Assembly: GCF_024808665.1 (NCBI RefSeq)
Contig: NZ_JANUBZ010000004.1
Coordinates: 248,001 to 312,000 of the forward strand
Length of the DNA stretch: 64,000 nucleotides
From: Mucilaginibacter empetricola
Lineage (GTDB): Bacteria; Bacteroidota; Bacteroidia; Sphingobacteriales; Sphingobacteriaceae
Direction of reading: 5' to 3'
The notes below the pieces were generated by a model that searched no databases, had not been told where the DNA came from, and saw only the letters and a program-made list of their open reading frames with translations. The translations under genes and the position numbers were made by a program. Positions 8,710 to 17,758 of the stretch are shown piece after piece (position 1 is the first letter of the stretch; each line of letters begins with the position of its first letter).

Positions 8710-9378
8710 ATGATCGACCCAAAAGTTGAAACCGCAGTTAAAGTCGCATTTGCCGCCTTTACCAAATACAGCAGCTTTGATGCTACTCCCTTTACTTCGG
8801 TTTTTGCTGAAGTATTTGCATCGGAAGAGGATTTTTTAACCAAAGTTGACATGCTCGACGAGGTATTTGATGACTATCCGCAACTGGAGATTTTACGCGA
8901 GGTTTTCTTTGACCTGCTGATGATCAATTTCTTTAGTGCCGATATTAAGAAACTGGAGGAAGATTACCTTGATTCGGAAGAATGGGAGGAGATTGAAGAA
9001 GACACGCTTGACCGTGGAACAGAAATGCTTAACCTGCTGCTTTACTTAAACGAGTGCCAGGACGAAGGTATTGAGCCCGGATTGGAAGACTACCTGAAAG
9101 AGTTTTTATTGGTTGATGAAGACGAGTTTCAGGACGAATACAGGATTTACGAGCCGGTAATTGCTCACCAGGTATTGATGGAAAGCGCCGTAGCTGAAAT
9201 AAGCAAGGTTGCTGAAAAACTGCCCGAAGATTCGGAGTTGAAAGAATTGTTTTACCCGATGATGTGCTTTTTTCAAAATACCAGGCCATCTGACCAGGAC
9301 AAAAAAGCTATAGCCGACGAAGCCATTACCCGTGATTTTGATATGGCGGTATTGGAAATTTTAATCAGCTTTAGCTAA
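8710..9378 (+). CDS. Acidic protein of unknown function
   Basis: 222 residues, strongly acidic (runs such as DSEEWEEIEEDTLD and VDEDEFQDE), predicted mostly helical, no signal peptide or membrane segment, therefore probably cytoplasmic. It begins 12 bases after the dihydroorotase-like gene and is followed 14 bases later by a DUF4199 gene, so it belongs to the same transcript. I do not recognise a family. Confidence 0.78.
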   Translation: MIDPKVETAVKVAFAAFTKYSSFDATPFTSVFAEVFASEEDFLTKVDMLDEVFDDYPQLEILREVFFDLLMINFFSADIKKLEEDYLDSEEWEEIEEDTLDRGTEMLNLLLYLNECQDEGIEPGLEDYLKEFLLVDEDEFQDEYRIYEPVIAHQVLMESAVAEISKVAEKLPEDSELKELFYPMMCFFQNTRPSDQDKKAIADEAITRDFDMAVLEILISFS

Positions 9379-9392
9379 ACTATACTTACAAA

Positions 9393-9965
9393 ATGACTAT
9401 TGATCAAAAGATAAAAGATGACTTTTTAAAATACGGAATTATATTAGGTGTTATTTTGTTGGCACTTAGTATTTTCTCTTATTATTTTATTACACAAATG
9501 ATTACGTCGCCCGCCTTATTTGTAGCCGCGCCTATCATGTTTTCGCTGTTTATTCCGATTGTAATAACGGTTTTTCTTTGTTTTAATGGCCGTAAAAGAA
9601 TAGGAGGATACTGGACCTTTAAACAGGCAACAACTGGTATTTTTATTATGTTTTTAACAGCTTATATTTTACAGTTTATTGGTAAGGATATAATTTTTGA
9701 TAAAGTTATAGAGCCACAAGGCATACAAAAAACACAGTTGGCAGCCATTAACGCCAAAACAACCATTGCCAAACAAAGAGGCGAAGATCAAAAATCAATT
9801 GATAAAGATCTAGCCGAAATGAAAAAGGATTTCGAATTGCAGCAAAATTCAAACGTTGGCAGCATTATACAGGGTTTTGTAATATCTATACTGTTTGTGT
9901 TTTTGTTCGCGCTGATATTTGGCTCTTTATTTAAAAAAGATCCGCCGGTTTATCAGGCGCAGTAA
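9393..9965 (+). CDS. DUF4199 family membrane protein
   Basis: 190 residues with about four membrane helices (residues ~16-38, 43-65, 75-95, 150-175) and a charged helical segment between the third and fourth (LAEMKKDFELQQ). This is the arrangement of the Bacteroidota-specific DUF4199 family, whose function is unknown. It ends the operon that starts at 5358, and a terminator follows. A second DUF4199 gene lies 141 bases downstream. Confidence 0.82.
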   Translation: MTIDQKIKDDFLKYGIILGVILLALSIFSYYFITQMITSPALFVAAPIMFSLFIPIVITVFLCFNGRKRIGGYWTFKQATTGIFIMFLTAYILQFIGKDIIFDKVIEPQGIQKTQLAAINAKTTIAKQRGEDQKSIDKDLAEMKKDFELQQNSNVGSIIQGFVISILFVFLFALIFGSLFKKDPPVYQAQ

Positions 9966-9988
9966 AATATTATAATTTTTTAAGACAA

Positions 9989-10018
9989 AGCATCTGTTGA
10001 TTACAACAGGTGCTTTTT
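9989..10018 (+). terminator. Rho-independent terminator
   Basis: Stem AGCATCTGTTG (9989-9999) / CAACAGGTGCT (10004-10014) with one G-T pair and a 4-base loop, followed by a T run. It closes the 5358-9965 gene group. Confidence 0.85.
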
Positions 10019-10106
10019 GTTTTATAGGATTTTGACTAAGGGATAAATAAAATTTTGTTAATCGAAATTATTCTTAATTTTATTAAAACAAAAATCACAA
10101 ATCACA

Positions 10107-10664
10107 ATGGCAACTTCAAAACCTTCATCAAGTAACATTACAGTAAAATGGGCGGTAATTTACCTGATCACCTCTATTGTTATCACTTACATTATTCAGT
10201 TATTGAACCTCGATCCTAATTCGCCTGTAAAATATTTAGGTTATATTCCTTTTATTGCCTTTTTATTGCTGGCACAAAAAGAGTACCGGGATAATAAACT
10301 GGACGGCTTTATCAGTTTTGGCGATGCTTTTTTGACCGGATTTCTTTACTCGGTTTTTGGAGGTATTATGTTAGCCATATTTATATACATTTATTTAAGT
10401 ATATTAAGTCCACATGTTTTGGAAACGGCTATGGAGAGCCAACGCCAGGCATTTGTTGATAAAGGCATGTCAAGCGATCAGATAGATCAATCAATGGAGT
10501 TAGGAAAAAAATATGGTGCTATTTTTGGCGCAGTGGGTACACTATTTGTTATCCCGATTTTTGGTGCTATCGTAGCATTAATTGGCGCCGCTATACTTAA
10601 AAAGGAAAAATCAGTAACAGATATTGAGAACGATGCAAATACATCTGTTGATCCTTCAGTTTAG
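10107..10664 (+). CDS. DUF4199 family membrane protein, second copy
   Basis: 185 residues, four predicted membrane helices (about 13-31, 44-58, 72-98, 137-160) and the long amphipathic segment between the third and fourth (ESQRQAFVDKGMSSDQ) that marks DUF4199. It is divergent from the copy at 9393, so the duplication is old. It has its own upstream gap with a TTG/TAAAATTTTG-like sequence (imperfect promoter) and its own terminator. Function unknown. Confidence 0.82.
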   Translation: MATSKPSSSNITVKWAVIYLITSIVITYIIQLLNLDPNSPVKYLGYIPFIAFLLLAQKEYRDNKLDGFISFGDAFLTGFLYSVFGGIMLAIFIYIYLSILSPHVLETAMESQRQAFVDKGMSSDQIDQSMELGKKYGAIFGAVGTLFVIPIFGAIVALIGAAILKKEKSVTDIENDANTSVDPSV

Positions 10665-10684
10665 TATCATTGTTTAAATAGCAA

Positions 10685-10725
10685 AAACAGAAAAGGCTTC
10701 GGGTTGTCCGAAGCCTTTTCTGTTT
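10685..10725. terminator. Bidirectional rho-independent terminator
   Basis: Stem of 18 bases, AAACAGAAAAGGCTTCGG (10685-10702) / CCGAAGCCTTTTCTGTTT (10708-10725), with a 5-base loop. It sits between the convergent DUF4199 gene and rseP and can serve both. Confidence 0.92.
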
Positions 10726-10742
10726 CTATCACTTTTGATCTT

Positions 10743-12098
10743 TTATCTTTTCATTACCTGTTTAACAATATCGTTTCCAAAAACAAATACCATCAGGGTA
10801 ATTAATATCACAAAGCCAACTATTTGTGCACGTTCCAAAAACTTATCGCTTAGTGGTTTGCCTTTTATCATCTCAATAATTAGAAAAAGTGCGTGGCCAC
10901 CATCCAATGCCGGTATAGGTAATAGGTTGGTTAATGCCAATACCATTGACAGGAAGCCTACCAGGCTCCAGAAACGAAGCCAATCGATGTGTGTGCCAAA
11001 CATAGTGGCAATGGCAACAGGGCCGCTCACGGCCTTATTAAACTTAACTTCGCCACTAAATACCTTACCCAATCCCTTGGCGTTATCGGTAAAGGTACCG
11101 ATAGCCTTATTGGCTCCAACCGGAAGTGAACCAAAGAAACTGTATTTAAGGGTTTTTTCCTTAGGCTCATCAAATTTAGCACCAATACCGGGTTTACCGT
11201 CTTTGGTGCCCAGCAAACCGTCTTTGTTAACATCGGTTGTAACCTGTTTAACTGCATTGTTTCGTTTTACATCCAATACCGCCTGTTTATCAGCATATTT
11301 TTGTAATTCAGTTTGCAACTGGTCAAAAAACTGAATTTTAACACCGTTAACAGCAGTGATACTGTCACCCTTAACTAAGCCTGCTTTTTGTGCATAGCTG
11401 TTTGGGAAAACAGAGTCAACACTAAATTTTGAGCGGGGAATACGGCTTATAAACTGATCAACCCCACCCGCATCAGACAGATCGTTAATCAAATTACCCG
11501 GAACTTTTATGTGCAGGGTCTGACTGTTGCGTTGCACCGTTAAATCGGTATTGCCTAATATAACTTTGGTGCTGGTAAGTTCTTCAAAACGAACAACAGG
11601 CTGCCCGTTAATGGCGGTGATTTGGTCGCCAGGCTCAAGGCCTATTTTAAGACCTATTTTGCCGGGTACTATGCCATATTTAATTTCATTATTAGGGATA
11701 TAATTTTCGCCATAGCGAATGGTCAATATCCAAAAAATAAAAATACCCAATATAATGTTTACTGTAATACCACCCAGCATTACAATCAAGCGCTGCCAGG
11801 CCGGTTTTGAACGGAACTCCCATGGTTGTGGCGGTCCCGCTAATTGTTCGGTATCCATTGATTCATCAATCATACCGGCAATTTTAACGTAGCCACCAAG
11901 CGGCAGCCAGCCTATACCATACTCAACCCCTTTATAATTAAATTTTACCAGGCTAATGCCCCATGCATCAAAAAAAAGATAAAATTTTTCGACCTTAATA
12001 CCGAAAGCGCGGGCGGCTATGAAGTGCCCGAATTCGTGCAAGATCACCAAAATTGAAAGACCCAGTATCAACTGGCCCACCATTATCACTATACTCAT
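10743..12098 (-). CDS. rseP: RIP metalloprotease RseP (site-2 protease)
   Basis: Intramembrane zinc protease that cleaves membrane-bound regulators such as anti-sigma factors. 451 residues. HEFGH is at 21-25 in the first helix, the third zinc ligand lies in the C-terminal LLPIPALDGGH, and two PDZ-like regions lie between (about 130-200 and 215-290; GLEPGDQITAINGQPV and GLVKGDSITAVNGVKI). The gene follows dxr by 13 bases in the same direction, a dxr-rseP order that is common in bacteria. Confidence 0.95.
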   Translation of the reverse strand: MSIVIMVGQLILGLSILVILHEFGHFIAARAFGIKVEKFYLFFDAWGISLVKFNYKGVEYGIGWLPLGGYVKIAGMIDESMDTEQLAGPPQPWEFRSKPAWQRLIVMLGGITVNIILGIFIFWILTIRYGENYIPNNEIKYGIVPGKIGLKIGLEPGDQITAINGQPVVRFEELTSTKVILGNTDLTVQRNSQTLHIKVPGNLINDLSDAGGVDQFISRIPRSKFSVDSVFPNSYAQKAGLVKGDSITAVNGVKIQFFDQLQTELQKYADKQAVLDVKRNNAVKQVTTDVNKDGLLGTKDGKPGIGAKFDEPKEKTLKYSFFGSLPVGANKAIGTFTDNAKGLGKVFSGEVKFNKAVSGPVAIATMFGTHIDWLRFWSLVGFLSMVLALTNLLPIPALDGGHALFLIIEMIKGKPLSDKFLERAQIVGFVILITLMVFVFGNDIVKQVMKR

Positions 12099-12111
12099 TC
12101 GTTTTTAATTA

Positions 12112-13296
12112 TTAAAATTGCAATGCTTTTAACGGCATTTTCTTTATTAAATTTTGCGCAAATATGCGCGTTTCTTTATCGGTATTCAAATAATCATCCA
12201 AAACAGGACTAGCTTCAAACTGAATTTGTTGCATGCACTGTTCAATTATTTCGCTCATGGCTAAAAAGCCAACACTTTTATTTAAAAATCCTGCCACAGC
12301 TATCTCATTTGCCGCATTAATAATGCAGGGCATATTGCCTCCCTGCCTTAATGCTTCAAAGGCTAAACCCAAATTACGGAAAGTGTTAAGATCAGGTTTT
12401 TCGAAGCTTAGTTCGGGATAGCTGGTAAAATCAAAACGTTTAAAATTGTTTTTTATCCTGCCGGGATATGAAAGCGCATATTGAATAGGCAATTTCATAT
12501 CGGGCAGCCCCATTTGAGCCTTGATTGATCCATCCTGAAATTGAACCATTGAGTGTATAATAGATTGCGGATGAACAATCACATCAATTTGATCGGGATG
12601 AACGTCAAACAGCCATTTAGCTTCAATCACCTCTAGTCCTTTGTTCATTAATGATGCCGAATCAATAGTGATTTTGGCACCCATTACCCAGTTGGGATGT
12701 TTAAGGGCATCTTCGCGGGTTACGTTTTCTAAAAAGCGGATTGTTTTTCCTCTGAAAGGACCGCCTGATGCAGTTAAAATGATTTTTTCAACCGCATTAT
12801 CTTCTTCGCCAACAAGGCATTGAAAAATGGCAGAATGTTCAGAATCAACGGGAAGTATTTTTACCTGATGTTTTTTGGCAAGCGCTGTTATCAATTCGCC
12901 CGCAACCACCAGTGTTTCTTTATTGGCTAACGCGATGTCTTTTCCGGCTTTTATAGCGGCAACTGTAGGTTCCAGACCTGCAAAGCCAACCATGGCCGTT
13001 AATACCACATCAATATCCGGATGAGTAACCATTTCATTGATGGATCCGATACCGCTCAATACTTTTATAGCAGTTTTTGACAACGCATCTTTAACTTCCG
13101 CATATTTGGATTCATCACAAATGATAACATATTGTGGCAAAAACTTCAATGCCTGCTCAATCAGCAAAAAAGCGTTAGAATTGGCCGTAATTAAAAATAC
13201 ATTAAACAAATGGGCATTGCCGCCAATAACCTCTAATGTTTGGGTTCCCACACTTCCCGTTGAACCCAGTATCGCTATATTCTTTTTATTGCTCAA
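12112..13296 (-). CDS. dxr: 1-deoxy-D-xylulose 5-phosphate reductoisomerase
   Basis: Second step of the non-mevalonate isoprenoid pathway: NADPH-dependent conversion of DXP to 2-C-methyl-D-erythritol 4-phosphate in the cytoplasm. 394 residues, normal length. Visible motifs are the NADPH-binding GSTGSVGTQ near the N-terminus, the metal/substrate residues in VDSEHSAIFQ, ASGGPFRG and the NKGLEVIEA block. The start is a TTG codon (13294-13296); no ATG lies nearby in frame, and the protein begins MSNKKNIAILG as expected. It is upstream of rseP in the same operon. Confidence 0.95.
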   Translation of the reverse strand: MSNKKNIAILGSTGSVGTQTLEVIGGNAHLFNVFLITANSNAFLLIEQALKFLPQYVIICDESKYAEVKDALSKTAIKVLSGIGSINEMVTHPDIDVVLTAMVGFAGLEPTVAAIKAGKDIALANKETLVVAGELITALAKKHQVKILPVDSEHSAIFQCLVGEEDNAVEKIILTASGGPFRGKTIRFLENVTREDALKHPNWVMGAKITIDSASLMNKGLEVIEAKWLFDVHPDQIDVIVHPQSIIHSMVQFQDGSIKAQMGLPDMKLPIQYALSYPGRIKNNFKRFDFTSYPELSFEKPDLNTFRNLGLAFEALRQGGNMPCIINAANEIAVAGFLNKSVGFLAMSEIIEQCMQQIQFEASPVLDDYLNTDKETRIFAQNLIKKMPLKALQF

Positions 13297-13337
13297 TGTA
13301 TTTGTTACTCAAATTTGTTTTGTGCGCCGTGCAGCCT

Positions 13338-14837
13338 TCACATTTTGTATTCCTGCAGCCCATCGGCTATTTTGCGGTCGTTTGATAACCTGGGCACCTT
13401 ATTTTGGCCGCCCAGCTTACCCTGCGATCTCATATAGTTTATAAAGGTATCCTTTTTAAGGCTTTGGATGATCAAAAGTTGCAAAATGTTACCCTCAATG
13501 AGGTCAAAATAGTAAATATTTTTCTTTTGCAGTGCCTTGTCAACTTTTAAGGCAAATTCTGCCAGGTTTGCGGGCTGTGTCCCAAATTCAACAAACCATT
13601 CATGATAAGGTGTTTGCCCTGCCGGCGGATTTACCTGCGGAGCCACCGTAAATTCTATTATATCAATTCCCTCATCGTTGGCTACGCTCATTAAGGCATG
13701 CTCAACTTCTTCGCCTATTACGTGCTCGCCAAAAGCTGATATGTAATGTTTTATGCGCCCGGTTACTACTATTTTGTAAGGGTTTTTTGATACAAACTTA
13801 ACGGTATCGCCCAAACTATAGCCCCAAAGGCCAGCGCTGGTATTTAATATCAGCGCGTAATTTTTATCGAGCTCAATATCTTTAAGGCTGATACGGGTTG
13901 GCTCATCATTAAAAAACTCATCAGCTGGTATAAATTCATAAAATATGCCTGAGTCAACCATCAGCAATAACCCTTTTTCCTTTTGCGAATCCTGAAAAGC
14001 GATGAAGCCTTCGGATGCAGGGTAAGTTTCTATGGAGTCGATAGCGAAGCCTATGCTCTCTTCCATACGGGCGCGGTAAGGTTCAAAATTTACGCCGCCA
14101 TGTACATATAGCTTAAAGTTGGGGAATATATCCTTTATTTTTTTACCACCAGATACTGCAGAAAGCCGGTCAAAATACATTTGACACCAGGGCGGTATGC
14201 CCGATATGAGGCGCATATCCTGATACCTGGTTTCTTCAACAATGGCGTCAACTTTTTGCTCCCAATCGTCCATGCAATTTACTTCATAACTGGGCAACCT
14301 GTTTTTTTGCAGATAACCTGGTACATGATGCGCCACTATACCCGATAAACGACCAACAGAGATCCCCGCTTTTTGAGTAAGAATAGGACTGCCCTGCAAG
14401 AAAATCAGCTTGCCATCGACAAAATCGGCATTGCCGGTTTCATAAATGTAACTCAACAAGGCGTTGCGCGCGGCCTTAATATGCTGGGGCATGCTTTCTT
14501 TTGAAATGGGAATGTACTTTACACCAGATGTAGTGCCTGATGTTTTTGCCAGATAAGCAGGTTTACCCGGCCAAAGTACATTTTCTTCGCCCTGTGTTAC
14601 ACGGTCAATATAGCCGCGCAAATCCTCATAATCATAAACAGGTACATTCTTTTTAAAATCAGCGTAGCTATTAATTTCATTAAAACGATGCATTTTACCG
14701 AATGCTGTATTCTTAGCGTGGCTGATCAGATACTCGAATGTTTTTTGTTGCAGCTGAACCGCGTTTTTGCGGAGGACATTGAGTTGGCTGTTAACAATTG
14801 CGGCAAAAGGTTTGCTTAATGCAGCTTTTAATCCCAT
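13338..14837 (-). CDS. GH3 auxin-responsive promoter family protein (acyl-adenylate-forming enzyme)
   Basis: 499 residues, the length of bacterial GH3-fold proteins. Members of the ANL superfamily activate carboxylates with ATP and, in plants, conjugate them to amino acids. The phosphate-binding loop KTSGTTSGVKYIPIS is near residue 90, and an ATP-binding YPASEGF and a C-terminal VTGRIKHYISAFGEHV block are present. Bacterial GH3 proteins have no settled substrate. Only 3 bases separate it from the upstream membrane-protein gene, and dxr follows 41 bases downstream, so it sits in an envelope/isoprenoid gene group. Confidence 0.88.
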   Translation of the reverse strand: MGLKAALSKPFAAIVNSQLNVLRKNAVQLQQKTFEYLISHAKNTAFGKMHRFNEINSYADFKKNVPVYDYEDLRGYIDRVTQGEENVLWPGKPAYLAKTSGTTSGVKYIPISKESMPQHIKAARNALLSYIYETGNADFVDGKLIFLQGSPILTQKAGISVGRLSGIVAHHVPGYLQKNRLPSYEVNCMDDWEQKVDAIVEETRYQDMRLISGIPPWCQMYFDRLSAVSGGKKIKDIFPNFKLYVHGGVNFEPYRARMEESIGFAIDSIETYPASEGFIAFQDSQKEKGLLLMVDSGIFYEFIPADEFFNDEPTRISLKDIELDKNYALILNTSAGLWGYSLGDTVKFVSKNPYKIVVTGRIKHYISAFGEHVIGEEVEHALMSVANDEGIDIIEFTVAPQVNPPAGQTPYHEWFVEFGTQPANLAEFALKVDKALQKKNIYYFDLIEGNILQLLIIQSLKKDTFINYMRSQGKLGGQNKVPRLSNDRKIADGLQEYKM

Positions 14838-14840
14838 AAG

Positions 14841-15545
14841 TTAAACCGTTTCGGTGATGTCATCATCAACATCAAGGTGACTGTAAACCAGCTTACGATA
14901 AGCCACTACCAATAATATATTTACAAAAGGCACCACAAATACTATCCCAATTACGGTTATTGATCCTATAAAAACCATTGCCTCAATAATGATAAATAAC
15001 AGGAAATACTTAAAAAAATTGCCTTTTATTAACCTATAACTCTGCACTACCGATTCGTAAGGGCCGCATTCATCATCAACCACAAAACAAGTGCAGATAG
15101 GGAAATAGAAAAGGAAAAAGAATTCGAAAAATATACCTACCAGAATGCCTAAAATGTTCTGTAAGAAGCCTTCTTCCAGCTTTTTAACGGCGTTTTCCAT
15201 TAATACTGCCAGCGTACTTACTATAACCAGCAAAATGATATAGCTCAACAACATACGTAGTTTAGGTACGATATCTTTAAACTCGAAATCGTAATATTCT
15301 TTATCAATAAGCTGAAAAACCAGTTTAATAAAACCCAGAAATATAAAGCTTACACCAATTAGCAATGCAAAGCCGCAAATGGTGGCAATAATAATGTTGT
15401 AGTCGATAAAAATATCAATAATAAAAAAGGAGCCGATAATAAGAATAACAGCCAATAATGCATACACGGCTATGGTTGCAATATTTTTTCTTAAAATAAG
15501 CCACGCAATATTAAGCGTTTCTGTTACCGAAAATGGATGGAACAT
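14841..15545 (-). CDS. Multi-pass membrane protein, glycerophosphoryl-diester/DUF-type, unknown function
   Basis: 234 residues with five or six hydrophobic helices (for example near 20-50, 55-80, 100-120, 135-155, 180-215) and an acidic C-terminus (HLDVDDDITE). No catalytic motif is visible. It is co-directional and nearly contiguous with the GT2 gene upstream (13-base gap) and the GH3 gene downstream (3 bases). The product probably works at the inner membrane together with these envelope genes, but that is inferred from position only. Confidence 0.72.
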   Translation of the reverse strand: MFHPFSVTETLNIAWLILRKNIATIAVYALLAVILIIGSFFIIDIFIDYNIIIATICGFALLIGVSFIFLGFIKLVFQLIDKEYYDFEFKDIVPKLRMLLSYIILLVIVSTLAVLMENAVKKLEEGFLQNILGILVGIFFEFFFLFYFPICTCFVVDDECGPYESVVQSYRLIKGNFFKYFLLFIIIEAMVFIGSITVIGIVFVVPFVNILLVVAYRKLVYSHLDVDDDITETV

Positions 15546-15558
15546 GTATTATTAATAA

Positions 15559-16527
15559 TTATGATATTTTTAGTATTACCCGCTTACCAAAGTCCTGCAT
15601 AAATCCTAACCCGTAGGCAATCAGTAAAGTGAAGGAGGCTATAATGCTCAAAAATGCGATTTTTGCTGATTTATTTTTACTCCATGCGTGAAAAAATATT
15701 AACAATACATAAACCGCTGCTGTAAAGTTACATAATTGAGCAATGGGCCACAAAAAGATGTTGCTTATAACTGTAAAAATCACAAATAAAGTGAAAGCCG
15801 CCGGGAAAAAATGCACCAACTTTAAGCCTTTTGGGAAAAACTTATAAACGTTGATGCGCGCCCTGCCAAAAAAATGCAGCTGTTTATAAAACTTTACAAA
15901 ATTGGTGCGGCGTTTATGATATACCTTGGCCTCGGGGATAAGACCAATTTTAAAACCTAATGAATGGATACGGATGCTGTATTCAATATCTTCGCCCAGA
16001 CGGGTAATAATAAAGCCGCCTGCTTTTTCCCATACCTGGCGCGATATGCCCATGTTAAAACTACGGGGGTGAAACTGACCAATAGCTTTTTTGCTGCCAC
16101 GCGTACCGCCGGTGGTAAAAGGCGAAGTCATGGCATAGCTGATGGCTTTTTGTATAGGGGTGAAGGAGGGATGCGAATCATCCGGCCCGCCGTATGCATC
16201 CAGGTAGTTTTTCGCCAGCGAATCGTTTACTATTTGCAGGTAATCTTCAGGTATCAGGCAATCTGAATCAAAAACTACAAAATAATCGCCTTTGGCGCGC
16301 TCAAAACCAAAATTGCGGGTAAAACCCTGACCTTCGTTTTGTTTTGCAAAGTATTTAACGTCCAGTTTATCTGCAAAGCTCTTTACAATATCTGCAGCAT
16401 CATCAACAGAACCATCCTCAATTACCAAAACTTCAAACTGCTTATAAGTTTGCAGGGTAAGTGTTTCCAACAGTTCTTTTATCTCCTGCGGGCGGTTATA
16501 AAGGGGTATGATGATGGAGAAAAACAT
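15559..16527 (-). CDS. Family 2 glycosyltransferase with C-terminal membrane helices
   Basis: 322 residues. The GT-A fold opens with FFSIIIPLYNRPQEIKELLETL. The nucleotide-sugar binding VIEDGSVDDA follows, then the metal-binding FDSDC (DxD) and a GEDIEYSIRIHSLG block with the ED acceptor motif. Two or three hydrophobic segments near 240-310 anchor it in the inner membrane. It probably transfers a sugar from a nucleotide donor to a lipid or surface-glycan acceptor. The whole 199-base gap upstream is an octamer repeat pair. Confidence 0.9.
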   Translation of the reverse strand: MFFSIIIPLYNRPQEIKELLETLTLQTYKQFEVLVIEDGSVDDAADIVKSFADKLDVKYFAKQNEGQGFTRNFGFERAKGDYFVVFDSDCLIPEDYLQIVNDSLAKNYLDAYGGPDDSHPSFTPIQKAISYAMTSPFTTGGTRGSKKAIGQFHPRSFNMGISRQVWEKAGGFIITRLGEDIEYSIRIHSLGFKIGLIPEAKVYHKRRTNFVKFYKQLHFFGRARINVYKFFPKGLKLVHFFPAAFTLFVIFTVISNIFLWPIAQLCNFTAAVYVLLIFFHAWSKNKSAKIAFLSIIASFTLLIAYGLGFMQDFGKRVILKIS

Positions 16528-16533
16528 TTTTTA

Positions 16534-16626
16534 ATGTGCAGATGTGTGAATGTGCGAATGTGCAGATAATCGATGTGCAGATGTGCTTATTATGGATGTG
16601 TAAATGTGCAGATTATAGATGCGCAG
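16534..16626 (+). repeat. Octamer word array (ATGTGCAG family), left arm
   Basis: Words of eight bases in register: ATGTGCAG (16534), ATGTGTGA (16542), ATGTGCGA (16550), ATGTGCAG (16558), then after short breaks ATGTGCAG (16573), ATGTGCTT (16581), ATGTGTAA (16596), ATGTGCAG (16604), ATGCGCAG (16619). It lies between two co-directional glycosyltransferase genes. Confidence 0.85.
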
Positions 16627-16690
16627 ATCGACAAATGGGGCATTAATTTTTCTACACTTTAATTTTTTCATTCAAATATTTTAATTTTCT

Positions 16691-16725
16691 CATTCACACA
16701 TCCCCACATCTGCATATCCTCACAT
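16691..16725 (+). repeat. Octamer word array, right arm (inverted relative to 16534-16626)
   Basis: CATTCACA, CATCCCCA, CATCTGCA, TATCCTCA, CAT: the reverse complement of the ATGTG words with the same 8-base period. Its last base is one position before the stop codon of the next gene. Together with the left arm it could fold into a long imperfect hairpin with a 64-base AT-rich loop. Confidence 0.8.
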
Positions 16726-16726
16726 T

Positions 16727-17677
16727 TTAAATAGTTTCTTCAATCTGGTACTTATTACGCTCGGGGGCGCTGCGGGCAACCAGTTCGGCAACAAAGCCGG
16801 TTAAAAATAGTTGCGAACCCAGTATCACAGCTACAAGCGCAATGTAAAACAAAGGTTGTTCGGTAATATCGCGGTAATGTTCGCCTTTGGCAATGGCATG
16901 CAGTTTATCAACAATCATCCAAATGGTTATCACTGTCCCGGCAAAAAAGCTTAGCACGCCCATGCTTCCAAAAAAGTGCATTGGCCTTTTGCCGAATTTG
17001 CCAACAAAGAAAATAGACAGCAGATCGAGCAGGCCGTTAATAAATCTGCTCATGCCGAACTTGGTTTTGCCGTACTTGCGTGGCCTGTGTTCAACTACCT
17101 GTTCGCCAATTTTTACAAAGCCTGCCCATTTGGCTATTACAGGAATATAGCGGTGCATTTCGCCATAAACCTCAATGTTTTTAACTACCGTTTTGCGGTA
17201 TGCTTTCAATCCGCAATTAAAATCGTGCAGGTTGTGTATGCCCGACATGCGGCGCGTAGCAGCATTGAATAATTTAGTTGGAATGGTTTTGCTTAAAGGA
17301 TCGTGCCTTTTTGCTTTCCAGCCGGATACCAGGTCATATTGTTCTTCGGTAATACGGCGGTAAAGTTCTGGTATTTCGTCGGGACTATCCTGCAAATCGG
17401 CATCCATTGTAATCACTACATTACCCTGGACCGCATCAAAGCCGGTATTTAACGCTGCTGATTTGCCGTAATTGCGCCTGAATTTAATGCCTTTTATAAA
17501 AGGATTGTTTTTGTTCAGCTTTCTGATCATTTCCCACGAGCCGTCGCTGCTGCCGTCATCAACCAAAATAACTTCGTAGGTGAAGCGGTTTTCGTCCATT
17601 ACACGGCTAATCCATGAGGTCAGCTCGGGTAATGATTCTATTTCATCGTAAAGTGGTACTACTACTGATATATCCAT
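16727..17677 (-). CDS. Family 2 glycosyltransferase, polyprenyl-phosphate glycosyltransferase type (DPM1/GtrB-like)
   Basis: 316 residues. The N-terminal catalytic domain has DISVVVPLYDEIESLPEL, VDDGSSDGSW, and the DxD-containing VVITMDADLQDSPDEIP typical of enzymes that load a hexose onto undecaprenyl phosphate. FNCGLKAYRK and RPRKYGKTKFG complete the family pattern. Two C-terminal helices (about 232-262 and 272-300) place it in the inner membrane. The partner may be the GT39-like protein encoded just upstream (17834), which would use a lipid-linked sugar. That pairing is an inference. Confidence 0.92.
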   Translation of the reverse strand: MDISVVVPLYDEIESLPELTSWISRVMDENRFTYEVILVDDGSSDGSWEMIRKLNKNNPFIKGIKFRRNYGKSAALNTGFDAVQGNVVITMDADLQDSPDEIPELYRRITEEQYDLVSGWKAKRHDPLSKTIPTKLFNAATRRMSGIHNLHDFNCGLKAYRKTVVKNIEVYGEMHRYIPVIAKWAGFVKIGEQVVEHRPRKYGKTKFGMSRFINGLLDLLSIFFVGKFGKRPMHFFGSMGVLSFFAGTVITIWMIVDKLHAIAKGEHYRDITEQPLFYIALVAVILGSQLFLTGFVAELVARSAPERNKYQIEETI

Positions 17678-17758
17678 TTATTAGGGATGCGACAGGAGAT
17701 GTTTTGTCATCCGTATCAAACGCAAAAATATAAAAAATTGCTTAGGTTGTTATGATTG

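Noticed and set aside
10735..11334. 199-codon plus-strand frame
   Set aside because: It overlaps rseP antisense over its whole length; rseP has clear family motifs, this frame has none.
13037..13444. 135-codon plus-strand frame
   Set aside because: Shadow of dxr and the GH3 gene on the other strand.
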